DNA of 64,000 bases from Warburgia ugandensis (GCA_035236585.1 CP141132.1:21923945-21987944); one strand, 5' to 3'; counted from the stretch's first letter, positions 48,131 to 59,944 are shown. Numbers and translations: made by a program. The notes: generated by a model from the sequence alone, not told the origin.

Positions 48131-48244
48131 CCCTCACATTGTCTCCTACATGAGGGACATACAAATATCTACTTCTATAATACCTAACATTACATGTTAT
48201 TTTTTCCTAACAAGTAAGAATTATTTCTTTTATACACCTTCCTA

Positions 48245-49125
48245 AATGATGCAATAAGCCTTTTTGAAGTTGGGGATGTGTTGTACCAATTCCTTGACCC
48301 TGGTATCATGTGTGGAGTGGCGGAGCAATGGCCGATGTAGAGGCGTGTAGATGATATATTACTAGGGTTCTTTTGGTGCTCTAAGAGGCAAGGCTTAATG
48401 TTTCTCTACAATTGTGGGTATGAATTTTTTTCTTTATTTTTTTGACAACTTGTTCTGCACATATGGATTGTAAACTTTAATTGTAATTCTTATGATTATG
48501 TATATAAGGCTCATTGGATGCTAATTATTTTGGATATGCACTGTGGGCAAGCATTTCTTGTTTAATTCTTATGGATTGCACAGCTATCCAACCCTCACAA
48601 AAATCATAAATAATTAGGCTTTTAGTCTTTGCATGTATTATGTATAGATAAGTAATTTTTTATTTATATCTAATGCATTTGAAATTTTAATTTGTAAAGC
48701 ATGTTTAGTATAAGCTAATCTAATCGAGACCATCCAACCACCAAAAATCACTTGGAAGAATGTGAAGGTACAAAAAATAATTAATTACTCTATTTTATAA
48801 ACTAAACTTATATTATTACACATGATATTTTTTATTCTTATTATTTTCCTTCTTACACAGTGCCCTAGACAGTAGTCTGATTAAGAGTGCGGGTACTATG
48901 TGGTGAGATACATGAGGACCCTAGTACTTGATGGTATTAGTGTCACCTAATTAAGAAAGGTAAGATACCTTTTACTAGTCACAATCTTACATTTTTTTCA
49001 CAGTTTTTGATGAATCTCAGCTCAAAATAATGTGTCAACTAAATTGAAAATGATGTATTGTAGGCTATTGTGCTTTCTGAATGGGCAAACAAGAAGAGTT
49101 ATTCTAAAGCAAACCTCAATGAATG
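48245..49125 (+). pseudogene. C48 (ULP1-like) cysteine protease domain of the CACTA element
   Basis: Exon pieces read SHWMLIILDMHCGQAFLV (near 48,510-48,560), PPKITWKNVK ending at a GTACAAA donor (near 48,765), then after a CTTACACAG acceptor CPRQ, a stop, and ECGYYVVRYMRTLVLDG (48,862-48,945). These supply the catalytic His (HWM), a nearby Asp (ILD) and Cys (ECGYYV) of C48 proteases, which cleave SUMO-type conjugates in cellular relatives. Plant CACTA and some Mutator-like elements often carry such a domain of unknown use. AIVLSEWANKK near 49,066-49,100 fits the usual C-terminal end. At least two stops. Confidence 0.8.
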
Positions 49126-49169
49126 TAAATTACCTTATCCATAATAAAGTATTCTTTTCATTAATATGC

Positions 49170-49390
49170 ATCTTTTCTTCTACTTTCCACTATTTTCATT
49201 GAGGTATATACATTATATGGGATGAGTGAGGCAAACTTAGACTATAAGTGAAGTGAATGTGAATATGCATGTATTCTTCTTGTTTTCATTATTTTCATTG
49301 AAGCATATACATTTTATGGGATGATGAATGAGGGGAACTTGGTGAGTGGAAGTAAATGAAGTGACTTTGATGTAAATGATGTGAATGTGC
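49170..49390 (+). repeat. Imperfect ~100-bp direct repeats
   Basis: TTTTCATTGAGGTATATACATTATATGGGATGA (from 49,191) recurs in altered form from 49,291, with similar flanking GTGAATGTG-rich text. It lies between the C48 ORF and array 4. Confidence 0.6.
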
Positions 49391-49639
49391 TATGGTTTCT
49401 TTAATTATTAAGTCATTTCAAGATGTGAATGTGGTGTGGAAGTGAATGTATGTGTGAATGTGCTATAGTGTGGTGTGGTGTGGATAGATGGAAAGTTTGG
49501 ATGTTTTATCCCCAATGTTGAAGTAAATGTATATTTCTTTTTCATGTGTTAAAAGATTGTAAGAACAATCTAGCAAGTGACACATTAAATGTGTTCAAAA
49601 AATGCATGTTGATTACAATCTAAGAAAAAGAAAAAAAAA

Positions 49640-49990
49640 AAAAAAAACACTTTTAAAGTAGTTTTGAAAAAATGACTTCAAAAATGGCATCTTTTGAAGC
49701 CGTTCTGAAAAAAATGACTTTAAAAATAAACTCTTTTGAAGTCATTTTTGTTGGTTATTTAAGTCAATCTGAAAAAATGACTTAAAAAATGTCAACTTTT
49801 GAATTTATTTTTCCAAAAAGCTTTAAAAATCTCTATTTTTAAAGTTGTTTTTGTTAGTGACCTTAAAAATCTAGATTTGTGAAGTCGCTTCCTCATTGAT
49901 TTCTTTTCTTACTAATTTTTCAAGTTGGCTCAATAGAAGTCACTTTCATTACTAATTTCCATTAATGTTTTTTTACTGACTTTAAAGGCC
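49640..49990. repeat. Motif array 4: inverted AAAGTC-type repeats
   Basis: Same family of motif as arrays 1-3 (TTTTAAAGTAGTTTTG, AAATGACTTCAAAAA, TTTTGAAGTCATTTTTG), marking the right end of X. Confidence 0.8.
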
Positions 49991-50659
49991 TCCCGTGTAG
50001 TAGAGAATGTATGATTGAAATTGGAAGCAACAAAGTAAGAACTAGAAGCATGATGCATGGATGATTATGGAAAACTAAAGCATGCAAAGGAATTGAAGTA
50101 TGTATTATAACTATTCTAAATAATACTATAAGATGCTTCAGAAGGGTGGGAGGTATTTCTTTGGTACATCTCAAATGAAGTTGGTTTTCATAAAATGTGA
50201 TGGAAACAAGTTCTTTATTCCTTGAATTTGATTGAAAGAAAAATTCAAGAGAAAAGAAAACTTGTAAAAGGTAAATTACCTTCTAGTTTAGGGAAAGTCA
50301 TTACATACATCATGTTATACATTTTCCTTAGAAGCTCTTTGCTCTTATAGTGTATCTTTCAAAGAAATGACCATGAGAAAGGTCTTTCTTTTGTTCTCCA
50401 TTATTAAAAAGTTATGAATTCAAGTAAATAAAAAAAATTGTAGGAACCCCTAGATGATCTAAAGATTCAAGATTCCCCAACCTTGAACTTCAACTTTATT
50501 AAATTAACCAACTAATCTAGAACCTTAGAAACCCAGATTTCGCCATTATGATGCTTAGGGTTTCATCTTAGGATTAAAAAAAAACTAAGTCTTTCACCTA
50601 TTGTAGGGAGGATTGATCTATTGGACAAAATTAAGTCTTTCATCTATGGTTAATGATGT
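49991..50659. other. Flank between CACTA element and E2, no gene seen
   Basis: AT-rich. A GCAAAGGAATTGAA segment near 50,080 resembles 29,383-29,400, consistent with both sides of X being one older repeat (perhaps the H LTR). Confidence 0.35.
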
Positions 50660-53188
50660 TGTTTTAATTACAACCTGCAAGCGCACTAATCATTTGCAAT
50701 ATAGCACACTTAATGAAGCCAATCTCATGAGGAGTGAACTATTGTGATGCTAGTGATTCCTACTTTAAACTATCTAATCTAGCCAAATTTCAATTGATCA
50801 TATTAATTAAGAATAGAATTTAAAACATGAAATTATAAACTAAGTAAAAACAAGAAATATGCTAAATTGAAAACTTTCCTAAAACAAGCACTTTCTAAAA
50901 TTAAAACTTTCCAAAATTAAAAACTTTTAATTTTATGACTTTCCTAAAATGAAACTTTCTAAAACTATGAATTTCCTAAATTAAAACTATCCTAAGTGAA
51001 AATTTCCTCAATTCCAATTTTGAAAACTTACCTAAATCACTTTCTAAGATAAAATTAGTATCAACTAACATATCCTAATATGCAACTAATCTTAACACAT
51101 GGAGAACTAAACTTAACATGATCCAAGAAATTTTGGTGATCCACTGGTTGGATCATCGGAAAACGTACCATGAACGTTAAGCATGGTGTCATCACCATCT
51201 TCGGCAACTAAATTCCATTATTCTGGCCAATCTGGTCGATGAAAAATGATATGGAACCATTGGATCTCTTTAGTTCGTGGTGATCTACAAAAGCCCCATG
51301 GTCTTCGATCTTCGCTAACAACGACACCAAAAAAATCATAAACTGAATGTATTTTCGGCGTCTAGGGTTATTTTCCAACTTTCTTTATTTTATGGCATTA
51401 TTTCTGCTTCTCCAGTGATCTTCACTTCACAGAACTAGAACAGGTAGGTGCACCCTTCTTCCCCTTTTACAATTCTAGCATTCCTATGAATTTTTTGCAC
51501 ATTCCTGGGATCTCCTCAGCCATTGATCCATTGGGAACAACAAATTCGGCAACAGGGTAGAGATCCCTACCATGAATGACTCAGATTGAAATTCTGAGCC
51601 ATTGGATGAGTTTCTGGGACTAAACAAACCCAAGGGATGAAATCCTAGGCGTAGATCTTGTAAGATGAGGGAGATCAGGGGATGGATCCAATGGTCCAGA
51701 TTTGGATCATCTCGCCTATCACTGGTCACTCATCCCTAGTCACAGGTAATCCCAGGTAACAGGCACAGGCCAACCTCCTGTTTGTTGTTTTCTGTTGGAA
51801 TGATCCCAGTTGTCCATCTATTGAACTGAGATCCTAATTCTTTAATTAGGAGCTCATTTTAGCTCTGATTTTATATCTAAAAACTCTAATGCATTCCTTA
51901 TGTTATGTAAAATATATTGGAATCATGATATCTATGTTTCTAATTGTATTTATGTGAAATAAATGCTAAAATCCATTGTAACAATCTTGGATCATGCCTA
52001 ATATGATCTTAAAATGTAAATCAAATCTGATAGATGGATCTAAGACACCCAAAAACCCTAGTAACAATAATCATAGTAAGATTTATGGATATCTGGATCA
52101 AAGAATTGGTCTGTCAAAGATTGGATCAATTTGGACCATTTAAAATGTCTGAAATGATAAAATTTTGATTCAGATCTTACTTTAAGTCCAAATTTAAATA
52201 TGAAAACACTAATGGATTCTTTTATGATATTTAAAATCTTATGGAAGCTTGATAATTATGATTTTAATTGCATTTATGTAAATTATTAGCTAAAATCCGT
52301 GGTAACAACCTTGGATCATGATCAAGATGATCTTAAAATAAAGATATGAACTGATGGATGGGTTCAAGAGGTCCCAAAATCCTAATGAACATGCTCATAG
52401 TAAAATTTTTGTATCTCTAGATGAAGTAATTGAATAAAAAAAGTAAAGATCAATATTAGCCATTAAAACTGGCTAAAATATAAAAATCCAAATTTTGATC
52501 TCAATTTAACTCCAAATTGAGATCAAAAAGTTGTATTAGATTCCTCTTGATGAGTAGAACCAACTAAACCAATAAAATCATAATTTTAATTCATGAAACA
52601 TTTTGAATTTAAGTAGATAAGGGTACTAACATCCTTGATCAACAAGATTTGGGATGATCAAACCATTCAAATCATTTTGGATGATGATGTAATGATGTAA
52701 TAACTTAAATAAATGGGTTGGATGTAATTGAATTGGAAGATCATAAGATCTTGCCCATTAAAAGTAACTAAATCCTTAAAAATACATACTAATCTCCTTG
52801 ATCAGATTGATCAAGGATGATCAGAGACTATGAATAAGTGAGGATCATGATCTTATAATAAGATCAGAGGAAAAAAAATTCTTGATGATGATAATTTGGG
52901 ATAGATTAAAGATCTATGCCTTTAAATTGGCTAAAATGGCTTAAGATCTTCTTGATTGGTTAGATCAAGAAGGATCAGATCATGTGATAAGATGATATCA
53001 ATGATTTAGTGATGAGATCACTTTGAGAAAATGAGTAGATCTGATAAAAATAAAAGATCAAGATCTAAATCCTAAATAGGATGAAAGATGATTATAAATG
53101 AAAGATGACCATTAGATCATGATGATATGTAAAATGTATTTATTTGAATTATTAATGTTATTGTAAATGTCTTTTATTACTTAGTAGA

Positions 53189-53217
53189 TTTACTTATTTA
53201 TTTATTTATTTATTTCT
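53189..53217. repeat. (TTTA)n microsatellite in S3
   Basis: About six tandem TTTA/ATTT units; the S4 counterpart near 62,015 is shorter. Confidence 0.8.
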
Positions 53218-54373
53218 GCTTTAATGTTCATATTATGTAAATTATATGGAAAATGTAATTAATGAAATATAGATATAAATGGACATTCACAAAGGACGTG
53301 AGCTTAAGCATAGTTAAGGGCTATAGTTAGTAGGATAATATAAGGATTATCAAATCCTTGGCCTAAATTAGGAGAATAATAAACCCCGTGAATGACATTT
53401 TAAATATTTATGACTTTAATTAAAATCAATTAGAAAGAGTACACAGGGTTAAAATGCTCATAAGAACCTTGTTAAAGGTTGAGCTATTGCCACCTAGTGG
53501 ACTCTGAACATTGTAGGTATAGGGGGTATGCAAGAGCCAAGTGCTTTTCCCTCGCCTCTCATTGACGTAAGTTGAGGTCTAAACGCCTCCTTACATGAGG
53601 GTTGTATTAATCACTCATTGAGCATACTTTAACTGGTAAGCATTGGTCAATTCTGACATACGGAGGAGCAGTATAGACTTAGGATGAAATAAGCTATCTT
53701 CAACTAGTAAAACATTAACTGGTTGAATAATAATAATAATAAGATCATAAAACGTTAGTAAAATATCTAATCTTAATAAAAATGGTAAGAAGGATAATCA
53801 AGATCAAACAAGATTCATAAGGAGATCTAGAAATGAAATTATATCCTTAGTAAGAGAATATTGAATATGAAGATGATAATATAAATAGACAGATCGTCTG
53901 AGATGTACAAGAAGTATTTTAGATACAAGCATGAAGGCTTATGGTTTTGTTTCAAATAGGCATAAGCCTAGGGATGCTATGCTAAGGAAGTTATGAGGGT
54001 TTGGCCACCTGCTTCCCGAAATTTGATGATATTATGATACCTTGCCCAAAGAGAGGCTAAAAGTTGGGTGGGGCAATTATGGGAAGGCCCCACTATGAAA
54101 GTCTTGTCTCCCCGTATGGGCAATGACACAATATTTTCCGACGTGGTATCAGTGGTGAACAGGGCAGTTATCCGAACGCTCTAGTATGGATCAGACTGCA
54201 GCATGGTAGTCCTTGAGTATTTTGCATTATGATGCATGGCATGGTAATATGCCGATACTACCCTAATAAGGGAGTATTTTCTCAGCAAAAGTCTGGATGA
54301 CTTATCAACTCAATATGTCTGAGTATGATTATTGATGTTTTAGATATTGACTATTTTTCACTGTTTTTTACTG

Positions 54374-54392
54374 TATATATATATATATATAT
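54374..54392. repeat. (TA)n microsatellite in S3
   Basis: About nine TA units before GTACAATATAGTGG; the same tract in S4 is at 63,612-63,628. Confidence 0.9.
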
Positions 54393-54585
54393 GTACAATA
54401 TAGTGGTGAGTGGTTTGGAATTACCATAGTAGATGATACATGATAAATTATATGATAGATCATATATGGTATGGTTTATGGAAATTGAATGATGTTACTC
54501 ATATAGAATAGGATGAACTTGAATGCTATACTTTTGAATTATATGATTCCTTATGTTCTTGAGTCCCCTACAAAGCATAGCTTGC

Positions 54586-54623
54586 TGAGATATTGCAAAA
54601 GTTTGAATGTTTACAATATCTCA
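54586..54623 (+). other. Stem-loop near the 3' end of LTR S3
   Basis: Arms TGAGATATTGCAAA (54,586-54,599) and TTTACAATATCTCA (54,610-54,623) with a 10-nt loop and one C/A mismatch, 377 bases before the LTR end. Confidence 0.85.
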
Positions 54624-55368
54624 AATACAGAAAGGAAGGACTAAATAGATACAACAAGGGAATACGAAGACCATACTGTTGTTCAAGACTATGTACATTT
54701 GTGAAAGGATTGGATTGTATTTTGATTTCAATATTTTGGATATAAGATGTAATAAAGGGGCTGTGTATGTGAATCAATGGATCGATCCTGCAATTTTAAT
54801 AAAATGAGTTTCTTTGGAAGCATATGTTGTATACAAAATTATGTATGTATATGTGAGTGAAATGTGGCATTTGGGTTTTCTGAAAAGAATTTCAAAGAAA
54901 AAAATTTCTCTGCTTAAGTTTTCAAAATGTTTGCAAAATTGGTCGACAAGCATTTGAAAATAAATAATGAAAATGTATTTCAAAAACCCGAATCACCACA
55001 AATCCCATCCCTTGCTGGTCCATAAGATGATCTTAGCCTTTGGTTTGTGTTAAAGTGATAAATTTGAGGCTTTGACTTGATCTTTTGATCTTGATCTTCA
55101 ATTTTATCCGAATCGATCTCGGCTGTTGGATCAACATCTTACTTCCTACAAAAAGTAAACGACACTAATTAAATCATAGAAAAACTTGATTAATTACATG
55201 CTTAACTTGGATTAGCTTCTGGACCTATAAAATAATAAAAATTTGCTTCATTAGGTCAAAATGCATGTATTATGAATTTTTGTCTAAATGTCCTAATTTA
55301 ACACTATAAGTTGTAACACATGGATACTAATTGAGTGATTTTTATTATAAAATTAAACACTTATCACA

Positions 55369-56945
55369 CCCCCAGCAAACATTTTGTTAATCCTAAGCAA
55401 AACATGTGAAAAATCATTTTACAAAATTAGGTAAAAAATGTCGCTTTCGCAAGTACTGACGATTGCATTTAACACATGCAACAAGCCCTTAAACCCCTAG
55501 CTTTCGCCTAATGAATGAGTTAGGCTTCCTGAGGGTTTGCAGTGAATATACCCCAATTCACTAAGGTTGATTACCATATTTTATCTCAGAGAATCCTCAT
55601 TCATTATCAATCTACTAGCTTTTCACAAATTAATGGAAAAGATTGACCATTTTACAAATCATACACATACTAAAGATATTTCATTCTAGTTAATTCTCGA
55701 AGTGCATGTGCATGTACAGTCACATAAGTTTTGACTTCTAATTAGATATGCTTAAATTTTCTTGGAAATATGTCTTGACCTCAAATCCTCATAGGTATAC
55801 TCTCAAAATTGAAACTCTCAAATAAGGGTTTAAGCATATTTCTCTCATTATGTGACCAAATTCAACAAGCTAATGGTTCACATAATTCCTTAATTGCTAA
55901 AGAGACAAAGGGAAGTGATCCTTAAGAGTAGAGGTTATTACCAAGAATATTAGGGGTAATTTAACTTAATTCCTTCTTTTTATCACCTCTTTAAGGCTTT
56001 CTTCCACTTAAGATCCATAGATCTTTAGATAGGACGAAACGTAGGCTTAGGATAGGTTCAGAAAGGAAGGGTATAAGGATTTTAAAGATTCAAAAGGGAT
56101 TAGAGATCTTCATTGAATAACTTTTAGGACAACTTTTGGTTGTACTTGAAGTGAATATTTCTTTGCATTTTTGTCTTTCTCCTTCAATTTCTCTCCTCTT
56201 TTTCTGTTTCTAATACTTCTTTATTTTTACTTTTATTTTTCTTTGGCCTCTTCGAAAGAAAGATGGCTAATTTTCTCACTTCTTTGGCTTTGTGTCCTCT
56301 TTTGAACTTTTCTACTAACTCTACTCATTTTGAAAGTGGCTAATAGTTATCTAGTTTATTTTGGGTTAAGGTCAGTGGGGTTAAGAAAGAAAGCCTTTAA
56401 TAATAGGCTAGCTAGTGGTATGCAATATAATTGGTAGGCTTTATATCTTTGGGCTGAACAAGGATGGCCTATATCACTCCTTAATTTTCCTTAAGCCTAT
56501 CAGATTTAACAAATTTTCTTGAAATAAAGCTATTACTCCTATTTATTCTTAATAGTTAACCAAAACAAGGATAACAGGATCACACTAAATTATGTACACA
56601 GAAGAAAACTTTGGAATTACTTATAACTCTTTAAAGAAAGATAGTCTCTAAACTCACTCGGTTATAGGTTTCCACTGATTTTCCTTAGAGTCTATATGTC
56701 ATACCTCTCTATTAGTCTTCACTATGTACTGTGTGTAAATGGTTCCCGAGAATTAACTTTCTTAAAATATTTCACATATGAATAATATGCAAAACTAATC
56801 ATATACACTTCCATTAAGAGGTGAAAACAATGAAATTACAAAATTCTAAGCATCCAGTTCTCATCACAATAAGGGGACTCTTCCTTAAAAACTTTTTTTT
56901 TATTTTAAAGTAGCTCAAGTAAATTTAAAATCCCTATCTACATGT
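55369..56945 (-). other. Polypurine tract and 3' untranslated region of E2
   Basis: GCTGGGGG (minus, 55,369-55,376) abuts the 3' LTR. About 1.6 kb upstream is non-coding; the part at 55,420-55,560 matches E1 at 20,545-20,710. No envelope-like ORF was recognised. Confidence 0.65.
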
Positions 56946-57095
56946 ACACCCCCAACCTAAATGAAGCATTGTCCCCATTGTTGGAAAACATAGGATTTAT
57001 ATGATAATGGAAGGATGTAACAGATGGAAATTTTAAGAAAAACATTTGGGTTGTCTCCTAGGATGCACTAAGTTTTATGTCTTTAGCCAAACATA
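56946..57095 (-). other. Conserved 3' block of Athila/Tat elements (E2 copy)
   Basis: On the minus strand, ACTTAGTGCATCCTAGGAGA followed by CAACCCAA, then ACAATGGGGACAATGCTTCA and GGTTGGGGGTG about 105 bases on. Same order and spacing as 16,185-16,314 in E1. Confidence 0.75.
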
Positions 57096-57099
57096 ATGA

Positions 57100-59360
57100 T
57101 GAGTGCAATGATGGTATGGTACACAAGTTCCTAAATAAGTCTAAGGTGAGTCATGATAATGAGGTTCCTTTCAAAGTGTCTCTTCAATTTCAAGGTCAGG
57201 CATTTCTAAGAAAGGTTTTAACCTTTGACCATTGACTTTTGGATTTCTCCATCCTTTTCAATCTTGATGGCACCATGAGAATAGATGATGGTACTATATA
57301 ATGTCCATTCCATCTATATCTAAGTTTTCTTGGGAATAGATGCAATTTAGAGTTATACAATAAGACCTATTGACCAGGTGTGAAGGATTTCCTTAAGATT
57401 CGGGGACCAAGTGCAACCTTCATCTAGTCTTTGTATAATCATGCAGAATCGTATGCATCTTTCCTAAATTCTTTTCACTCATTGAGTGGGATTTTTCAAT
57501 GGGTCCTAGTAGAATCTAAGTCAAAATTGAGCTTTTTGATAGCCCAATATGCTTTATATTCCAACTCTACTAGTAAGTGGTAGGCCTTTCCATAGACCAG
57601 GCAGTAGGTTGACATTCCTAGAGGGGTTTTATATGCTATACAATAAGCCCACAAAGTGTCATTAAGTCTCATAGACCAAACTTTCCTACTTGGATTGATT
57701 GTCTATTCTAGAATCCACTTTATATCCCTATTGCTATCTTATGGTTGACACCATTCTTTTTCATTAAATTCTCAAATATTTCATTATAAAAGTGTTTTCC
57801 CCCATCACTTATTATGGCTCTTAGAGTACCAAACTGTGCAAAAATATTTTCTTTTAAAAATTGTACCACAACCTTGTGATCATTAGTTTTGTAGGGTATA
57901 GCCTCCACCCACTTGGACATGTAGTCCACTCCCACTAGGATGTACAGATTTTCAAAAGAAGTAGGAAAGGGTCCAATAAAATCTATGTCCCAAACATCAA
58001 AAGGTTCTATGAAAAGGATTGGGTTTAAGGGCATCATATGTCTCCTTCCTAAACTTCCTAACCATTGACAACCTACACAGGCTTTGTAGTAAGCATGTGC
58101 ACCTTAAATATGGTAGGCTAATAAAATCTATAGTGCAAAATTTTTGCAGCGGTATTTTTAGAGCTCAAATAGCCCCCACATGCATGATCATGATAAAAGG
58201 AGATGACACTATTTAGTACACATCTTATTACCTGATCAAGACAGTACTTGAATAAGTATGCATCGTCCCAAGTAAAATATCAAACCTCGGTTAAAAATCT
58301 CTTTTTATCTTGTTTGGTCCAATGATTAGCCATTTGTCCTATAATAAGATAATAAATAATATCACCATACCAAGGTAACTAGAAAATATGCAATAACTAT
58401 TCATTTAAGAATGATTCAGTTATAAGCCCATGATTGCTAGTGTGATCAACCACTAATTTGGATAAGTGATCTACTACTACATTTTTGGAACCTTTCTTGT
58501 CCCAAATTTCTAAGTCAAAATCTTGTAGCAGAAGTCTCCAATGGATCAACCTAGGTTTTGCATCTTTTTTAGAAAGGAGGTACTTTAAGGCCATGTGATC
58601 TGAGTATACTATAACTTTAAATAGTAATATGTAAAATCTAAATTTATCTAGAGCAAAACACTATAGCTAACAACTCTTTCTCAATGGTTGAGTAATTCAG
58701 TTGTGCATCACTTAGTGTTTTACTAGCATAATATATTACATGGAAAAGTTTATCAATACACTACCCCAAAATAGCTCCAATGCCATAATCTGACTCATCA
58801 CACATCATCTCGAATGGTGCATTCCAATTTGATGGTCAAATAATAGGAGCAGAAGTCAACTTAGCCTTGAGTCACTCAAATGCTTTCATACAGTCTTCAT
58901 CAAAGTCAAAAATGGCCTCTTATGTAAGTAAATTACATAGGGGCTTGGCAATTTTGCTAAAATCCTTGATGAATAGTCTGTAAAAGCCTGAATGCCCTAA
59001 AAAGGAGCAAATTTCTTTCTCTGTCCTTATTGGAGGAAGGTTGGTTATCAAATCTACTTTTTCCTTATAGGCTTCTATCCTATTGGGTGATATTATGTTG
59101 CCTAAAACTATTCCACTCAGTTTAAAACAAGACTTTTCTCCGAACACCTTGCAAGAACTAACTTTAAGTAGTGTAGTCACTCATCAAATGATAACCCAAA
59201 TACTAAGAAGTCATCCACAAACACCTCAAGAAACCTTTCTACCATATCTGAGAAAATGCTCAACGTACACCTTTGAAATATAGCTAGAGTGTTACAAAGC
59301 CCAAAAGGCATACGTATGTTGGAAAAGGTTTCAAAAGGGTATGTGAAGGCAGTCTTGTCT
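57100..59360 (-). pseudogene. Pol of E2: partial RT, RNase H and integrase
   Basis: Minus-strand landmarks: RT FETFSNIRMPFGLCNTLAIF and the catalytic FVDDF (near 59,200-59,320, retained); a frameshift near 59,140; GIVLGNIISPN and GFYRLFIKDFSKIAKPL (59,110-58,920); RNase H/connection LKYLLSKKDAKPRLIHWRLL and NVVVDHLSKL (58,594-58,440); integrase zinc region HDHACGGYLSSKNTAAKIL (near 58,170); core FDVWDIDFIGPFPTSFENLY, DYMSKWVEAIPYKTNDHKVV and RAIISDGGKHFYNE (58,000-57,760); C-terminal [15 protein letters not shown] and LRYRWNGHY. This is the Athila/Tat pattern. It begins mid-domain because S4 cuts it at 59,361, and it carries several stops. Confidence 0.88.
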
Positions 59361-59936
59361 TGTAATAACCCAACCTTTTATGAATATATTTTTAATTATA
59401 AAAAATTAAAAATGGAAATTCTAAAAGAAGAACTGGAACTTTGAGTTCCATGAAAATAAATTTTTATAAAAATAAAATCAAGACTTAAAACTTAGGTATT
59501 TGTAATGTACTCGAAAAACTGATCAGAATGACTATAAGTACGTCAAATTCTGAGTTTGGATGAAAAATCCTTATTTTTCTCCATTTTTATGAATAAAAGG
59601 GTAAAATGGTAATTTTAATCATAACCAAGACCTAAGACATCAAAATTTGAAATATACTAAAAAATCAATTGAAATGACACTAAGTACACTCAATTCTATG
59701 TTCATAGGAATAAATCTTATTTTCTCCATTTTGGAAATAAAAATGGCAAATCGATCTTTTCACAACTATGTGGGGCCCACAAGGTGGGCCAATGGTCTGG
59801 AAGACCACCACCATGAATCAAACCACTGCCATCTGGTAGTGGAGAAGGAGGTGGTAGTGGGAATCCAATGGCAATTTAATAATGAAAAGAAATGAAACAT
59901 AATTATAACATGTAATCATGGAAAATTAAAAATCCC

Positions 59937-59944
59937 TATAAATA
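59937..59944 (+). promoter_or_regulatory. TATA box of LTR S4
   Basis: TATAAATA in CCCTATAAATAACCC about 575 bases into the LTR, followed by CTCTCTTCT-rich sequence. Confidence 0.6.

Larger units (their letters stand above)
29586..49990 (+). mobile_element. Decayed CACTA (En/Spm) transposon, about 11.9 kb without insert F (X)
   Basis: Plus-strand parts in order: motif array, transposase-associated domain, TNP2-type transposase, two more arrays, insertion F, a second ORF ending in a C48 protease domain, and a final array. Transposase followed by a C48-type ORF on the same strand is usual for large plant CACTA elements, and the size without F fits an autonomous one. I could not identify CACTA-type terminal inverted repeats or a 3-bp target duplication, so the ends are only where the arrays end. 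Alternatively, two neighbouring elements lie side by side, because each ORF has its own pair of arrays. All ORFs are broken. Confidence 0.65.
51120..55000 (+). mobile_element. Chromovirus-type solo LTR inside the E2 3' LTR (S3)
   Basis: Plus-strand LTR ending CCCGAATCACCACA at 55,000. From about 51,400 onward it aligns with S4 (from 60,500): CTTCACAGAACTAGAACAGG versus CTTCACCAGACCGGCACAGG, GAGTACACAGGGTTAAAATG versus GAGTACTTAGGGTTAAAATG, and the stem-loop. The first ~850 bases expected from S1 and S4, including the TGTAATAACC start and the TATA box, are missing or too diverged, so the left edge is approximate. No coding region. Compared with S4 and S1 it lacks about 430 bases near 53,840. 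Confidence 0.7.
50660..55368 (-). repeat. 3' LTR of E2, interrupted by S3
   Basis: On the minus strand it starts TGTGATAAGTGTTTAATTTT after a GCTGGGGG tract and runs to about 55,001. It resumes near 51,119 below S3 with repeated TTTAGGAAAGTTT-type text (as in 6,500-6,720 of E1) and ends GTAATTAAAACA at 50,660. The GGGATTGACC-type motif of the E1 LTR end appears near 50,720-50,740 as TCATGAGATTGG. Confidence 0.65.
50660..59360 (-). mobile_element. Athila/Tat-type Ty3/gypsy retrotransposon (E2), truncated by S4
   Basis: Minus-strand order: partial RT (from 59,360), RNase H, integrase, the conserved 3' block (57,095-56,946), a 1.6-kb untranslated region, polypurine tract, and a 3' LTR (55,368-50,660, split by S3). 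The 5' half lies beyond S4 or is lost. The 3' block and the segment just before the LTR match E1, placing E1 and E2 in one lineage. Confidence 0.82.

Noticed and set aside
54144..54155. TGGTATCAGTGG resembling a tRNA-Met primer site
   Set aside because: It lies well inside LTR S3, 850 bases before the LTR end, and the S4 counterpart has drifted; a primer site should directly follow the LTR.
59357..59361. S3 and S4 as the two LTRs of one element with 55,001-59,360 as its body
   Set aside because: The sequence between them is a minus-strand Athila/Tat pol and 3' end, opposite in orientation and of another lineage, so they are separate insertions into E2.
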